NCBI GenBank assembly: GCA_020698575.1
Contig: CM036239.1
Location: forward strand, 48,945,763-49,009,762
Source of the DNA: Bostrychus sinensis
Taxonomy: Eukaryota > Chordata > Actinopteri > Gobiiformes > Eleotridae
Length of the DNA: 64,000 nucleotides
Direction of reading: 5' to 3'
The notes beneath the pieces were generated by a model. It saw nothing but the letters and a program-made list of their open reading frames with translations, had not been told where the DNA came from and searched no databases. The first letter of the stretch is position 1, and each line of letters opens with the position of its first letter. This document shows, in pieces, positions 22,851 through 35,757 of this stretch. The translations under genes and the position numbers were made by a program.

Positions 22851-25800
22851 TTTCTGTTGTTGTGATGTCATGATCAGTGCTATGAAGTGACTGGACAGTT
22901 TTAACAGGACAGAGACTTTTCATTTTGTGTTTGAGCGTGAAAGCACAGCTGAGTCTGTTACAGAGACTGAAGTTTCTGAGTTGTGGTTTTAAATTGAATG
23001 TAGCATCACCACTTGACACCACCATTTTTGTGTGTCTATGTTGCAGACTGTGATTTTCTGATATTTTTATCTCAGGTTCAAACTGCACCATGCTTTTTTC
23101 AATACATTACAAGCTGAAAAGTCTCTTTTATTTGGGTCATGGCTTGTCATTACAGGGTGATGGTGGGTCCTGAAGTTGATGGGTCAGTTGAGAACCACTG
23201 GTATAGACCAACTAATGAGAGCTTAATAATGAAACCTTGATGACTTATAGGCCATTTCTCAATATGCGTACTTCTGTGTTCTTGTGAAACTTTATCTGCT
23301 GCAGCCCGAGTCCTGTTCCATTAACAAAGTCCGATTCTCAGCAAGTCCACTCCAAATCCCTGGATGTGTTCTTGCTCCATCCATTTCACCAGGGATGCCT
23401 CAGGAGACTTGTGCGCACTTGGGTAGGTAGAAATTCCAGAATGCATTTTGCATTGCACACAGATCACCGCTTGGATCTTCTTCTGTAGGCACTGCCTGAT
23501 CCATTAGCTTTATTTTTAACCTCTTCTTCCCCATGTTGCACACTTTCAACTACTTTGATTTCAAGCAGATCGTTTTAAAAAACTTTAAAACATTACCCTT
23601 ATATACATTCATTTTCTCATGTTATGTATATTAATGTGAAGATGTTATTTAAAAGGGACAAATTCAGGCAGCTCTCCTGTTGTCTTTCTGTTTTATACAT
23701 CTGAATTACGAATGATATACTATTTCTCAAAATGTTATTTATTAAATACAACAAAATTGAAATAATAAGGACATTGAGCACCATTTTTAATTTGTTAAAA
23801 ATAAATATCTTCAGATGTTCCCTTGCATTTTTGTGCATGAAACAAAACAAAACGTAAATTTTATTGATAAAACAAACATCTGGGGTCAGAGTCTCAAGTG
23901 CATTCTCCAAGTCTGTACCCACAAGTCTGTACCTCTGAGTACACAAGTCCAGAGTCTGCATTCTGATAAGTGAGAAATCTTGTTTTTAAGACAATTCCAG
24001 TTACAATATGCTATGGTAATTGAATATAATATTTAGGCAGTAACAATTATTTTCCCAACCCGTCTTCACACAGCTGTGCCCTTGTGCTCACACACGTGTA
24101 AAGTCAATCAGGAAGCACATGTTGCTCCATTATCAGCCCTGCTCTGTCTCTCTCTGTCTGAGGCTTGTTATCACCAGCTGCATTAACCACACACAGGGGT
24201 TGGAGAGCACCGTCAGACTACAGTGGAAGTGGACATTTTCAATAATAAGATCTTTTTCCTCTTCTCTCTGCTCGTATGATTGGCCACATGGAAATGTAGC
24301 TTTAGTACTAAGCCCTTCATACATCTAGGGGGGATGTAACGATTCATTGTAACTTGGCAAAAAATCAATGCAAAAGAGAGAAATTTTAAATTGGTGGGAA
24401 ACAAACAAACAAACAAACAAAAGAGTATAGTGGTATGTAATCTGGTTCACTTGTTTGGCACTGGACATCATTACCTGGCCATTTTACTGAAGAGAAGCAT
24501 ACATTTATATCAGGTTTTAGTTAACAGGGATTGTAAAATCACTAACCCAGCATTCTGGGAACATAAAAAGGCTGTTAATGACTCAGTGCAGCTCAGAAGA
24601 GCACTTTCTCTCCTCTGTCTCACACAGAGGAGGAGCGCACACAGAGCTGCTGTTCACAAGGGAACAACAACCAGCCCAGGGCAGATGGTAAAGTGGCTTG
24701 CTGTTAGCAGCGAGCTAAAGGAAAGCTAACGACAGCCTAAAGTTTATCTGAAGTTTCAGTGGCCCCTCCCCTGGAGCAGTTCAGTGCTCAGTGTCTTCAC
24801 TGTGGATGTGTCTTTCCTCAATGATATTTTTAAAAGACCTGACTTATATTAGGCCCATTATAGATTACTGAGGTGTGGATTTATGATGAGCTGCTTCTCT
24901 ATGCAATGCTTGCTACTATAGTGACTTGGTTTTGGAGGAGAGTAGGAAGTTCCTAATAAAAGACAAACAAATTAATGTTGACATATTTTTCTTATTTTGA
25001 CATGTCATTGTTAACTTTTTATTCTTATTAATAAAAAATCGTAACCATGAACATAAAATCATGAAACAAGACTTAAGTGCATCATTACATCCATAATATC
25101 TAGCCTTATAGACACTAGATTATCATTCTTATGGGGTCACATACCTTAAGGTTAGGGTTAAGTTTAGGTGCTATGTCTAAGGTTAGGGCTCTTACCAGAA
25201 TTGTAATGTACCTACATTCTCCAGTACTCCCTGGTTTCTATGTTCCCCAGTCAATAGAAACTAGGGAACATAGGTATCTACGGATTTATGAAAGTACTTG
25301 TTGCCCAGTATGTTTGAGAATCAGTGTCTTATTTTATGTTTTTGGTTTACTCCTGCTTTAAAAAAAAAGAGGAAAACCCACTGCTGTTGTCTCTAAAATG
25401 ATGGAAGGAATAATCTGACTTGTCTCTGGTGTCCTAAAGTAATATCGCACTACTATTTGTCTAAAAAAAATCAGTACTGGGGGTGAGAAATGAAAATAAG
25501 ACACTCACACTAATTGTAAGAGTGCTTGTAAAGTCTCAATGGACATAGTGCCAAAGCCCCTGAGACCTTGCCCTTTGTTGGCAGCTCCATGGAAACACAC
25601 AGCCCTGAGCTTGTCAGGGCGTCCCAAGTGGGAACACCATCATTATGAGTGCAGTCATTAGGCTAAAGTCAGGATTACAGGCAACAGATCTAATTCAAAC
25701 TCGCCTTTAAGATAATGAAATGGACTCATCCTCGCAAAGTGAGAATGGATTGCGACTTCTGCCTCTCTTTTTCACAGGTTTCTGAGTGAGCTGTGGATCT

Positions 25801-25898
25801 ACAAGACTGGACACAGCAGAACCAAGAACTAACATTTGCACAAAAACAATCTATTTAATGTGTATTTATAGTTGTGTTCTGCTTGGAGAACTGGAAGA
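22851..25898. other. Unannotated sequence with isolated hAT-like ends
   Basis: No coding exons recognised. 'gttgagaaccactgg' near 23190 and 'taggggggatgtaacgattc' near 24327 look like single degraded hAT termini without partners. Confidence 0.4.
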
Positions 25899-25906
25899 AT
25901 AATGAA

Positions 25907-26557
25907 TAGAGATGTGACGTTCATGAACTGATCTGAAACTTTTTGTACGGCTCGTTGGTGCAGGAGTCGTTCTTTTTTTCTTTTGTTTATTTTACTCCGT
26001 ATCAAATGAACAAGCTTTTTTGTTTGGCAACCACAAAACCACTCATAAGAAAACACAGAAAAGCTCAAGAGAGAGTCATACAGAAAGAGACGAGGGGAGA
26101 GAGGAGAGGAGCACAGTGCACATGCTCAGACACACATTAGTCTGAAGTCTCTAGTTGTAAACAGTGTATGTGCATGAAAGTTTATTGTTGCCTGCTTAGT
26201 TTTTACTGACTTTTTTGTATGGACATATGTAAATGTCACATATTTGCAGATTTTGGACATATTATAATCCATAAATGCATATGCAGAGGTATATGACATC
26301 ACCATTAGAGAATTTAGTCCACACAATTTAGTTCATTTTAATATCATCAATAAATAAGACAATAATAATGTCCAATAGAATACATTTTATTCTGATTAAA
26401 CCTATAATGTATCACTCAGCCCAGTGTTTGTTTCTCGAATAAACTGACTGGCTTCTTGAAATTATATAAATACAAAAATGAGACAGCCTTTTGAGCGGTT
26501 CTTTGAAATTAATGGATCTCAAAGATTTGGCTCCCATTAAAGAGCCATAAATCTCTA
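25907..26557. mobile_element. Non-autonomous hAT, 651 bp, perfect 8-bp target duplication
   Basis: Starts TAGAGATGTGACG and ends ATAAATCTCTA. The flanking octamers ATAATGAA at 25899-25906 and 26558-26565 are identical. The 8-bp duplication fits hAT. The interior has subterminal GGCTC/GAGCC motifs and no transposase. A related truncated end lies at 3882. Confidence 0.85.
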
Positions 26558-26565
26558 ATAATGAA

Positions 26566-29235
26566 GTAAATTAACTAGTCAAATATCACTATTGCTGTGT
26601 CTTTTTAGTAAAATTTCATGATGCAAACCTGTTTTTTTTGTTGTTGTTTTTTTTTTTTTTTTTTTTACATGGTCTTGCTCCATAATCACTTGTCAGTTTT
26701 TTCAACCATAATAGCAGACTCACTAGATCTGTTACTTCCAATAATCTAATTCCACTAAAAAAGTGTATTGAGTCAGTCAGCGTTCTTGGTCTGAGCCGAC
26801 CAGTTTTGGAACATCATATGAATTGAACCACCAACCTTCCGGTTAGTGGGCAAGCATTTCTTGCTATTGTGGTCATGTGGTCAGACATTCTTTTGTAGCA
26901 AATGTCATGTTGCCTATTAAAAATGTTCTGCGGTGTGCTTGCCTTCAGTTACCATAATGCAATTAACATATTGTTCATGACATATGAAATAATAAATGGT
27001 GCAGTAAATCAATGTGAGACTCTCTTTGAGCCCAGTTTTGCAGACAACACAATGTTTTATGTGGCTCATGTTAGGGGCGGATGGATCCAAATACTGACAG
27101 TATCAATACCAGCGCTGGTAATTCTGCTGCTCCCTGTCAACTGTGAAACTTCTGTCAACTGTGAAGATTTTTTTTTTTTTTTTTTTTGCTTAAAATCATA
27201 TCATGTACAGAACAGTGGAAAGCAATAACAATAACAAACTTAATAACAAACAATAACATATTACAATAACAATAATTTATTTAGCAGTCACAAGTATTAG
27301 CATCAGCATCCACTTTGCGCTCATTCATTTATCCTCTCACCTGCATACTCTGCATACATCTCTGTTGCCACTGATTCCTCACAGCTGTTTTTTTTTTTTT
27401 TTTTTTTTTGGGAGTAAAATGGGATTATACCAAATATTTAAGGAAGTATAACATAACTCTGTATATATAGCTGCCCTCTGTCCTCTGTGGTCTCTTTGCC
27501 TGTTGCTGTATAACACAAAAAAAAAATAAATAAATGTTTTCTGTTAGTTATGTAATGTTTTTAAAGGTTGTAAAACATGCAGTGCTTTTCTAGAGGTGGC
27601 CAAGTTTGGTTTAAAAAGGTAAAAAGAAAAAAGAAAAAACAAAGAGCATAATACATTACCCTAATCCAATGCCGCATGCTCGGACCAAGACATGTTTTAT
27701 TTTGCTTTTATTCAACCAAGAAAGTTAGCATAAGCTACCATGATTCTCATTTGCAACAACAAAGGCTTTTTATATGAAACTGAACCAATTTACTGAGACA
27801 AATAACAAATATATTACATTCAACCCAAGTTAAGAGCTTAAATGTCTAAAATCTAAAAATAGCCACTTTGCCAAAGGGATTTTTTTTTAACAAGCCATAT
27901 AAACCAATAGCCAATGGGGATGCCCCTTGTTAATCTTTTATGTGATTGGCCAGAGCTGGCTGTCACAGGCTAAACATTCTCAACTACTAAAATCCTTGAT
28001 AAAGCCTCAATGGGGTATTTTTTTTTCACAGATGATTCCTCCGCTTTTAGGTAATTAAACCGTTTTTCAATAGAAATAGCCCCACATTTCAAATTAAAGT
28101 TAATGATATTGACACAGTGACACAGAGAAAGGCATTGGTATTTGCATCTTTTCTTTTATATTGAGTCAGCTGTGGCTGCTCCAGACTAAACCACTATAGA
28201 CCAAAAAAAAGGCAAGAGAAAGAGCCTGCGGAGATCACAGCCTTCAACCTTGACAAAGTGATTAGGAGCAAAGACTTTGAAGGCTCCATGCAGCAGACCC
28301 GCTCACAGCAGTAAACAGTGTTATACGAGGAGCTCTGGGAAACAAATAGACCCAAATTCCCACATTACATGATTTCAGTGTTTTGCAAAAAAAGGGACGA
28401 GGATTATAAGTAAACCTCTTGTAGGGCTTAACATCTCCTGAATATTCTGCCCCGATGAGCAAATCCCCAAATGTGGCTTGTCTTCACTGAGAAAAGAGGT
28501 CAACTGTTTTACAGTTTTGCTGTTTGTGTAATGGGAGCAGCACCACTTTAAATATTACTAGATGATTATTTTAGGAGACTCATATTGATCCATGACCCAT
28601 GTTCTTGTCTGTTTTGGTAAAATTTTGGTTCCATACCATAGATTTTGGGGGTTGATTTTTAACCTAGTTTATTTCCATCTATAATAATAATGCATCTGTC
28701 TTATATAATGCATTTCTAGACACTCACTTTACAATAAAACCTTTTCAAGCTCACCAAATTTCACGTTTGCAGATGCAGTGACAGTTACAGAGGCAAAGAC
28801 ACCACCAACAGCCGGACAAAGGCTACAAACTTTTTCATGATGAATGTATCCATGATTATCAAGGAAAGTAAAGAAGAAAGCTTAAATGCTATCAGTAACT
28901 AGCATTATCTAACTACCAATGACAGCAGATGAACATTTTAGTATTAAAGACTGTTAAACTGAAAGCATCTGAAATGTATTATAATATAGCACTGATCTGT
29001 AGTTTATATATTTACTACCAATTTTGACTCACAGTGAGATTGCTGTGGATGTTTTGTAAATGAAAACAGAGATAGAAATAACTTGTTTTAATATGCAATA
29101 ACTGTATATTTTGCCTCTGCATCAGTGAGGGGCAACACTTGCTACTGCTACTGCTAAAATGAACCAGAAGAATCGCAACTCAACTTCCTGATGAAAACAC
29201 GGAAATGTGAAAAAGACCTATTCGGTGCATTCTTC
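26566..29235. other. Unannotated, mostly repeat-free sequence
   Basis: Several T tracts (26634-26666, 27168-27187, 27387-27409). No exons recognised. About 28120-28480 is a repeat-free stretch with several A/CTTTGAA-like sites that could be conserved non-coding DNA; this is only a guess. Confidence 0.35.
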
Positions 29236-29340
29236 TTTCACTCCTCAGTCAAACTCTGTGGTGGTAAACTACACAGCTTAGTCCTGGGGCAGATTGACAG
29301 AGACTTGGCAGCCATTCTGCGCCTATGGCCTTTCTGAGTT
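29236..29340 (-). mobile_element. Deu-domain SINE core remnant
   Basis: 'ttcactcctcagtcaaactc' followed by 'gtcctggggcagattgacag' and 'attctgcgcc' is the inverted Deu core, in line with the copies at 6.1, 48.1 and 56.5 kb. Head and tail are not preserved. Confidence 0.65.
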
Positions 29341-29450
29341 TGTTTACATGAATAGAATACTCCAGTCTTAATCAGAATATGAGCATACTCTGAATAAAAT
29401 ACTGTCATGTAAACAGTGTTTCAGAATTACCTTCATTAGATTTAAGCCTT

Positions 29451-30147
29451 CATGGGTGCGTTTACATGCGCTTGAGTGTCCCAGTTATGAGTCTTATCCC
29501 AGTTATGACAGTATCCAGGATATGATGTTTACATGCACTCAGTAACTGGGATACTTATGTCTGTATACATGACAAAATATAGTATCCTGGGTAAATAGGG
29601 GAGCACTGTGGCAAAGTTACTAACACACGGCTTTTTTAACACATTTCTAGTGACAGAAAGAAAAATATCCAAATAAACACGTGTAAAGATGGTAGTGTAC
29701 TATCACAGCTGCAAATGCAAGATAATATGAGGAGTGGAAAAAAGCCGTGGTTTTGTCCAAGAGTTGCCACTGCAGCCAGCAGTGGGCAGAAAGGTGGTGA
29801 CATGGTTTAATAGAGTCTGCGGCTTTATTGAATATTATATGATTAGGAGTTTTGAGAGTTCAGGTACAAGTTACTGTCGCTGTGGGAAAGTTGAGGCTTG
29901 TGCGTCTCTGGAGTTCACACATGCTCAGTTCACCTGCCACGGTCAGAAACCAGGATACTGCATTTACCTGCCTCAGTATCCTGATTTCCATCAGAGTTTT
30001 CCAGGTAGAGTATCTCAGTTTCTCATAACCAGGATACTGGCTCATCCTGGATCCTGAAGTCAGGATACTGAGTTTACAGCGCGAAGACAAAACCGGGATA
30101 AAACTCAGTCATAACCAGATACTCAAGTGCATGGAAACGCACTCATG
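29451..30147. mobile_element. MITE-like element with ~35-bp inverted ends, GTTTACATG type
   Basis: The left end from 29451 (CATGGGTGCGTTTACATGCG) and the reverse complement of the right end to 30147 (CATGAGTGCGTTTCCATGCA) agree over about 35 bases. The 107-aa ORF inside (29734-30057) has no known domain. Similar GTTTACATG sequences flank it at 29343-29430, 30470-30490 and 31807-31910, so the region is a composite of related elements. Confidence 0.6.
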
Positions 30148-30186
30148 GAAATAAGACTCCGAGTATTCTGATCTGATTCTTATTGA

Positions 30187-30317
30187 TGGCCCCAGGCAGC
30201 TTCCTTGCGGCACACCACACTGTAACATTATATACAGTATAATGCAGCCATTCCTGCAGTCAAGAGTGTCAACAAGAAATTAACAAGTATATAACTGTAC
30301 TGTACTGTATCTACATT
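30187..30317. repeat. 131-bp repeat, copy A (pair with 32942-33072)
   Basis: 131 bases matching 32942-33072 with about five differences by eye. It lies between two copies (30032-30180 and 30318-30470) of the right-end sequence of the GTTTACATG element. Confidence 0.85.
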
Positions 30318-30490
30318 CATCCTGGATCCTGAAGTCAGGATACTGTGTTTACAGCACAAAAACAAAACCGGGATAAAACCCAATCATAACCAGATACTCA
30401 AGTGCATGGAAACACACTCATGGAAATAAGACTCTCTACTCTAAGAGTATTCTGATCTTATTCGCATTATTGAGCCATGTAAACACCTGA
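30318..30490. repeat. Second copy of the GTTTACATG-element right end
   Basis: Repeats 30042-30180 with few changes, from 'atcctggatcctgaagtcag' to 'gtattctgatct', and continues to 'gagccatgtaaacacctg'. Confidence 0.8.
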
Positions 30491-30794
30491 ACCACATTAT
30501 TGCTTGTTCTCACCTTTTTTGCCGAAGTTACAGTGGCTTCATGACTGATAAAAACTTTCTTAATTCAAGAGAAAATGTCAAAAGTGCCGTTATTCTTCAC
30601 AAAACAACAGCAACAGCTGTTTATGGCACTTGCTTCGTGAAACAAACATTGTGTTAATTTTTAACATTATATTAACACAAGTCAAAGTATTGATGTTACA
30701 GTGAATTGTCAAAATGAAGTGTTAGTACAGTTGCACAGAGTGGACAATAGAACACACAGAAAGCTGGGACTAAACAGGAAACAGTAAGTCTACC

Positions 30795-31525
30795 ATACAC
30801 TGTTACAAGTAATTTGGTAGTTTAACTTAAAAATGTAAGTACAATTTCTGCCTTAAACTTAGTGAAAAGTGTTCATTCAAATCATAAAATTAAGTTGTGG
30901 ATGAGAGAATCAGAGACCATGAGTGAAATCAACCTGAAAAAAATAGGGGATGCAGTCTTTTTATGTAATAGAATGAGGAGGGGCTTTGTGGCCAATGTGG
31001 ACTGGGCTATGTTATATATCTATTTTTTTGTACAGCTGAGCATTTTTTTAATTTCTAAATTTATCTTTTGGGACACAATTTTGTTATCTTTAAGGCTATA
31101 ACTGTAATTTATAACAAAATAATATATTTTACCTAGAGAAGGCTTCTCTAAGTATTACTTCAGTGTTCACTAAAGTGACGTTTTCAACCACTGCCCAGTG
31201 CACTTTGGGAGTGAGCAGTTTATCTTTTTAGTGTTTTTTCTTTAATACATCAGGTCAGGTGTGGCACTGTTCACCTGTGTCATGGTGCTGTGTTCATTTT
31301 TACCTGAAACTTGAACACTAAAAAGAGAGTAAATGTATTACTAAATACATAAGGACAATATTTTTGTCAGGTCAATTTCACTCCTGGTCTCTGATTCTCT
31401 CATCCACAACTTAACTTTATTATTTGAATGAACACTTTTCACTAAGTTTAAATAAATTACATTTTTAAGGCAGAAATAGTGCTTACATTTTTAAAGTAAA
31501 CTTCCAAATTACTTGTAACAGTGAG
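30795..31525. mobile_element. MITE with long (~125-150 bp) terminal inverted repeats
   Basis: 30795-30945 is inverted at about 31372-31525. Shared blocks are ACTGTTACAAGTAATTTGG, GAAAAGTGTTCATTCAAAT and GTTGTGGATGAGAGAATCAG. Small indels separate the arms. The loop of roughly 430 bp is non-coding. The transcript could form a long foldback. No clear target duplication; superfamily unassigned. Confidence 0.75.
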
Positions 31526-32941
31526 TTTAAGCATGATTTAAAATTCAAAAACTCGTAATTGTTATTGGAAGTAAATTAAAGAATGCAGTTACTACAACTT
31601 ATTGGCTATATGACTTTTTACAGTGTAGTGTTATCATTAGCTTTACCTCCAGTCTCTCACTGCTACAATCCAGGATTTGCTCTCGTCCTAGTATTAAATA
31701 CTGACAACACATTCATGTTTTAAATATCTGCTGTAAATACATTTGATATCTTCTATAGTAACACAACATTTTAAAATTCTAACTTGGTTTACCACAATAA
31801 GCTTTTAACATGTAAACAGGAATAAGCGCATGTAAACACCTAATACAGAGTATGAGCTTAATCTGAATATGGACCTTAATCGGAGTATGACGTGCCATGT
31901 AAACGCACTGAATGACATTTATTTTCAGAGAAGTTAAGTAACCGGTCAAGGCTCTGGATTACTGCCTGGATCCAGATGCAGAAGATTGCAATATAAAAGG
32001 CCACATTTGTCTGTTAGGCACATTTTTATCAAACTTTAAGGAAAGGTCCAGAATGAGAAAGGAACAGATTACTAGTGTTTGGTGTTATCAAGGACACAAT
32101 TAGACCAGCTAAGAACCACCAAATTTTGTTCTACTCCTTCTTAGATTTCTGCAGCCCACATTTATAGCAGTGTTTTTAATGGTTGGTGCAGTCTTTGGCA
32201 GGCCAGAGCTTCAGCTAACTTGCAATTGGTCACTGGCCTCCCACTGTCCAAAGACATGCAGGTGATGTTGTCTCCTGTGACTGACTATACCCAGACTATA
32301 CCCTGTGTAAGGTCCAAAGGAGTTGGGGTTGCATCAGGATTTCAGAAATCAATATTCAAATCAAATGACTCCAGAAAGGAAAAGCCAACAGAAAAGAATG
32401 AGGACAGACTTTTTTTTTTTCAATCAAACTCAAAAACCTGTAAAGGGCCACCTTTGCTGACAAATAAAAAACAACACGCTGCAGTAAAGTGTAAAATCGA
32501 AAACAAGGTCAGAGGCTTAATTACAGTGATGCTATCTGGAGGAGCTGAGTCTAAAGGCAACAACAAGGCTTTGATCTGAACAGGGCACATGCAAGAAGTA
32601 CCATACTCAATTTACATAGATTGCTACATACTTCATATGACTTGGAACACCTCAGAAGTTACTGTACTCTTACTGTCCCTCTTCTCGAACCTGCTCAATT
32701 TCCACACCTTTACATACAATAGGAAGTTGTTCATCAATGCCCAGCATGTGTCTAGCTTTAAACAGAATACTCTTCATTTTACCCACATTCACAACTAGCC
32801 TGTTCTCATTTATCCAGTGTACCAAGTGTATTTCTTAACTCCTAAATATTTCTTAAAGCAAAGTAAACTCTGCAAAAAGAGTTATACTGCACCTTTATAG
32901 GACAAAAGCCATTTTATTGATGAGAAAAATGAGAAAAGGAG
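31526..32941. other. Unannotated sequence
   Basis: The 119-aa ORF at 32220-32579 contains a fragment of the common 'cactgtccaaagacatgcag' repeat and is not a gene. No exon recognised. Confidence 0.4.
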
Positions 32942-33072
32942 TGGCCCCGGGCAGCTTCCTTGCGGCACACCACACTGTAACATTATATAAGGTATAATGC
33001 AGCCATTCCCACAGTCAAGAGTGTCAACAAGAAATTAACAAGTATATAACTGTACTGTACTGTATCTACATT
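32942..33072. repeat. 131-bp repeat, copy B (pair with 30187-30317)
   Basis: Same 131-bp unit without the flanking element sequence seen around copy A, so the unit can exist on its own. Confidence 0.85.
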
Positions 33073-33259
33073 GTGTATAGTGTATGTATATAATATGTGT
33101 GTAATTTAAAAAATATAATGACTACTGTGTAATTTGTTTTCCTCAAATATAAGGGAAAAAAGCATTAATTGTGAAGATTTAGTGGTTCTTTCCAAATATT
33201 TTGCTTATAAATCAGCTGTGTACATCATATCAGTGACAGAAAGGGGTCTGTTTTGTCTG

Positions 33260-33598
33260 AAATCATCAGAAATTGGCGCGTGTGGCTGCCTCTGCCTACC
33301 CCTCCTCCTTCTCCTCCTCCTCCTCCTCTCCATCACTCCACAGTCTCCCGGCAGCAGCAGTCTCTCTCTCTCTGTTCATTCCACTCTGAGCGCTCTCCAA
33401 ACCCAGTCGCGCGACCTGGAGCAGGAGTCTGCCCCTCTGCGCGCACCGCCACTAAACCGCGAAGGGTGCGAAGTGTGCACCTGCCTCTGCCACGATGCGC
33501 GCTCACAGCCGGAGGAAAAAAGCGTGCCATGACGGGATTTACGGACGGGACTGAACAGCGTAGAGGATACGCGATGGAGTGAGTGCAGACGCGCAAAG
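33260..33598 (+). promoter_or_regulatory. Candidate promoter and 5' UTR exon of the AMIGO-family gene
   Basis: A CpG-rich block in an otherwise AT-rich window, with a CCT/CTC pyrimidine run (33298-33330) and no TATA box. It ends in a strong donor, CAAAG|GTGAGC, at 33598/33599. The next good acceptor that leads to a coding exon on the same strand is at 41927-41928, 52 bases before the AMIGO start codon. Two short overlapping upstream ORFs (33495-33554 and 33529-33582) lie in it. The link to the gene is inferred from strand, splice signals and CpG content; no transcript was seen. Confidence 0.5.
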
Positions 33599-34009
33599 GT
33601 GAGCTCTCGCGTGCGCTTATAGTCTTCGTTGCTTTACATTTCTTCTAGACCGGACAAACATTTCTTTGTTTCATAGCCTACTGTTTCTATTTGAGCACAT
33701 TTTCTTGCTGTAGCTGGTTATAGTTTATGGTTTGACTAGAAAGTACTAAAAATCAATATTACGTTTATGTGAACATGCGTAAAATACAATTTGAGAACAA
33801 TGATTCTTATACTTTTCACTCCAAGTACCACCTCTGAAAATATTAATAACATATTAGAAACATCTTTAATGGACTAAAATGAGCCTAAACCGGGTCTAAC
33901 CCAGGTCTAAACAAAGGGATAAAATGGGAATTAAGGGAAAATTTAATTACTAAATTATGATAACAATATTAAAGCGTTAATTCTAGTTATATGGGTAAGG
34001 TGGGTGAAG

Positions 34010-34113
34010 TGTCTTGCCCAAGGACACCACAGCAGTTGGTAATACCAGTAGCAAGGAATTAACCGCCAACCTTTGGGTTACATCTCAACCGACTGAGCTA
34101 CTGCCACCCCAAA
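34010..34113 (-). mobile_element. tRNA-derived SINE fragment
   Basis: The minus strand begins GGGGTGGCAGTAGCTCAGTC: TAGCTCAGTCGG is a good pol III box A. GGCGGTTAATTCC about 30 bases on is a decayed box B. 'gtgtccttgggcaagacact' follows. Short runs of the CCAGGTCTAAA 12-mer flank it on both sides. Confidence 0.6.
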
Positions 34114-34550
34114 TAAGGACAATTCAAGAACTAAACCAGGTCTAAACCAGGTCTAAACCAGGACTAAACCATTAGGCTCAAATCAAGAACTAAACCATGA
34201 CGCCACTCTCTTTAAATCAGAATTTGGAACTGCAAAAGACTCCTGAGTACCGCCAGTAGAAGTCCAAGTACCACCAGTGAACCTTTGTACTAGAACAATC
34301 TTAACCAACATTATAAAAGCCATAGCCAAGTGGTTTTCTGCCTGTTCTTTTGAGTCTATATCTATGTTTCTGGGAACCAGCTGGTTTTGTATCTGAGTTA
34401 AATTAGATGAGATGCTGTAAACCATGTCCATTAATAATGAATAAAATTAAAGCACAGTGTCTTGTTTTCAGCTATTCCACAGCTCACAGGTCTTCCTTCT
34501 ACTGCCTATGGTAGCCCTGTAGGGACATTAAACAGACACATAGAAGAGAG

Positions 34551-34802
34551 CTGTTTATTTCCTTGTATGATACCATTTTACAACTTTTGGGGGGATGTAA
34601 ATGAAAGCTGACTGGATGTAGAGGGCTTGTTAATGTTGCTGGAGTGGTGGGGGTTTGTGACGGAGCGGAGGTTAATCCAACTGAGCATTTTGAGGTCTCC
34701 AAAACTACAAAAATACAGGATTACTCAAACAGGCGCAAATGAAACGAAACACAACTCCAGGTATGACAGAAAGCTTAGAAAAGTTGATTTTTAACCCCTT
34801 TA
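34551..34802 (+). mobile_element. TTAA-type MITE, right-hand fragment
   Basis: Matches 51350-51638: 'gatgcagactggatgtagagg'-like block, 'acacaactccaggtatg', 'agaaaagttgatttt'. The left half is missing. Confidence 0.65.
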
Positions 34803-35341
34803 ACTCAACAATAATTGAGGAAAGATGCTTACACCTAGGGCTGCAACAATTCATGGAGTTATTCGAGTAATTTGATTAGTAAAAAGCTTCGATTAAGATT
34901 CTTTGAACTTGAAGCTTTGTTTAATTAATGTAAATAAGACTGGCGCATAGCGCTGGGAACTTTGTATGCACTGAACAAAGTTTCTGCACGTTTAATGCAC
35001 AACATATTAGCGACAGTAAGGCAGTGGTTGGGCTATAAACTGAATAAATTTGAGTTGTAGTCCGCATTTTAAATGTATATATAAACTATGTAGAGAACAA
35101 CACCATTGCGAAAGAGGTTTTAGAGGAAATGGCGTCCTCCAAGCGTCACACTGTTTGGCTAACGTGCAGAGCAGATTAAATACACTAATAATAACACTAA
35201 TAATCACAGATAAAGTATTCTTATTACCTCTGTAAAACCTTTGTTCAGTAGGTGGCAGCAAACTGGCAGAAATGAACAACTTTGTTTTATGTATGCTAAT
35301 TAGCCGTGTGAGCTCAGTGGTGTCTTTTAACAGGCCCCGCA

Positions 35342-35450
35342 TGGATGCTGAATTCAGGATGCTGAATGTTGGATGCTGAATGTTGGATGCTGAATGCAGG
35401 ATACTGAATGTTGGATGCTAAAAGTAGGATGCTGAATGAGAGATGCAAAA
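35342..35450. repeat. 14-bp minisatellite, GGATGCTGAATGTT type
   Basis: About seven units with substitutions, ending in decayed copies. A short related run occurs at about 39397-39440. Confidence 0.85.
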
Positions 35451-35757
35451 AAAGGGATGTTAGGAGAGGGATGAGAAGGAGATGGCCCACATGAAGGCTG
35501 ACCACCTCAAAAAATACAAAAAAAGTGTGCAATTTGGTAGGACGGATTTGAGAAATAAATAACTTACCAACTTACTGAAATAGAAGTTGTTTCAATTTAG
35601 GGCCAAAAAAACATCTTATGTTTTCATCCCAAAAATACAAAAATCAAACCTCTCAGTCTGCATTTTCTCAAAACAATCCAGCACCATCTCCAGCTCACAG
35701 CTCCATGGAGAGTCCTGTCCTGAAACACAGGGGCAGCAACAGACCACATATTCCAAC

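Noticed and set aside
29734..30057. 107-aa ORF with several cysteines
   Set aside because: Lies inside a MITE; its C-terminal part is the repeated element end, and no family is recognised.
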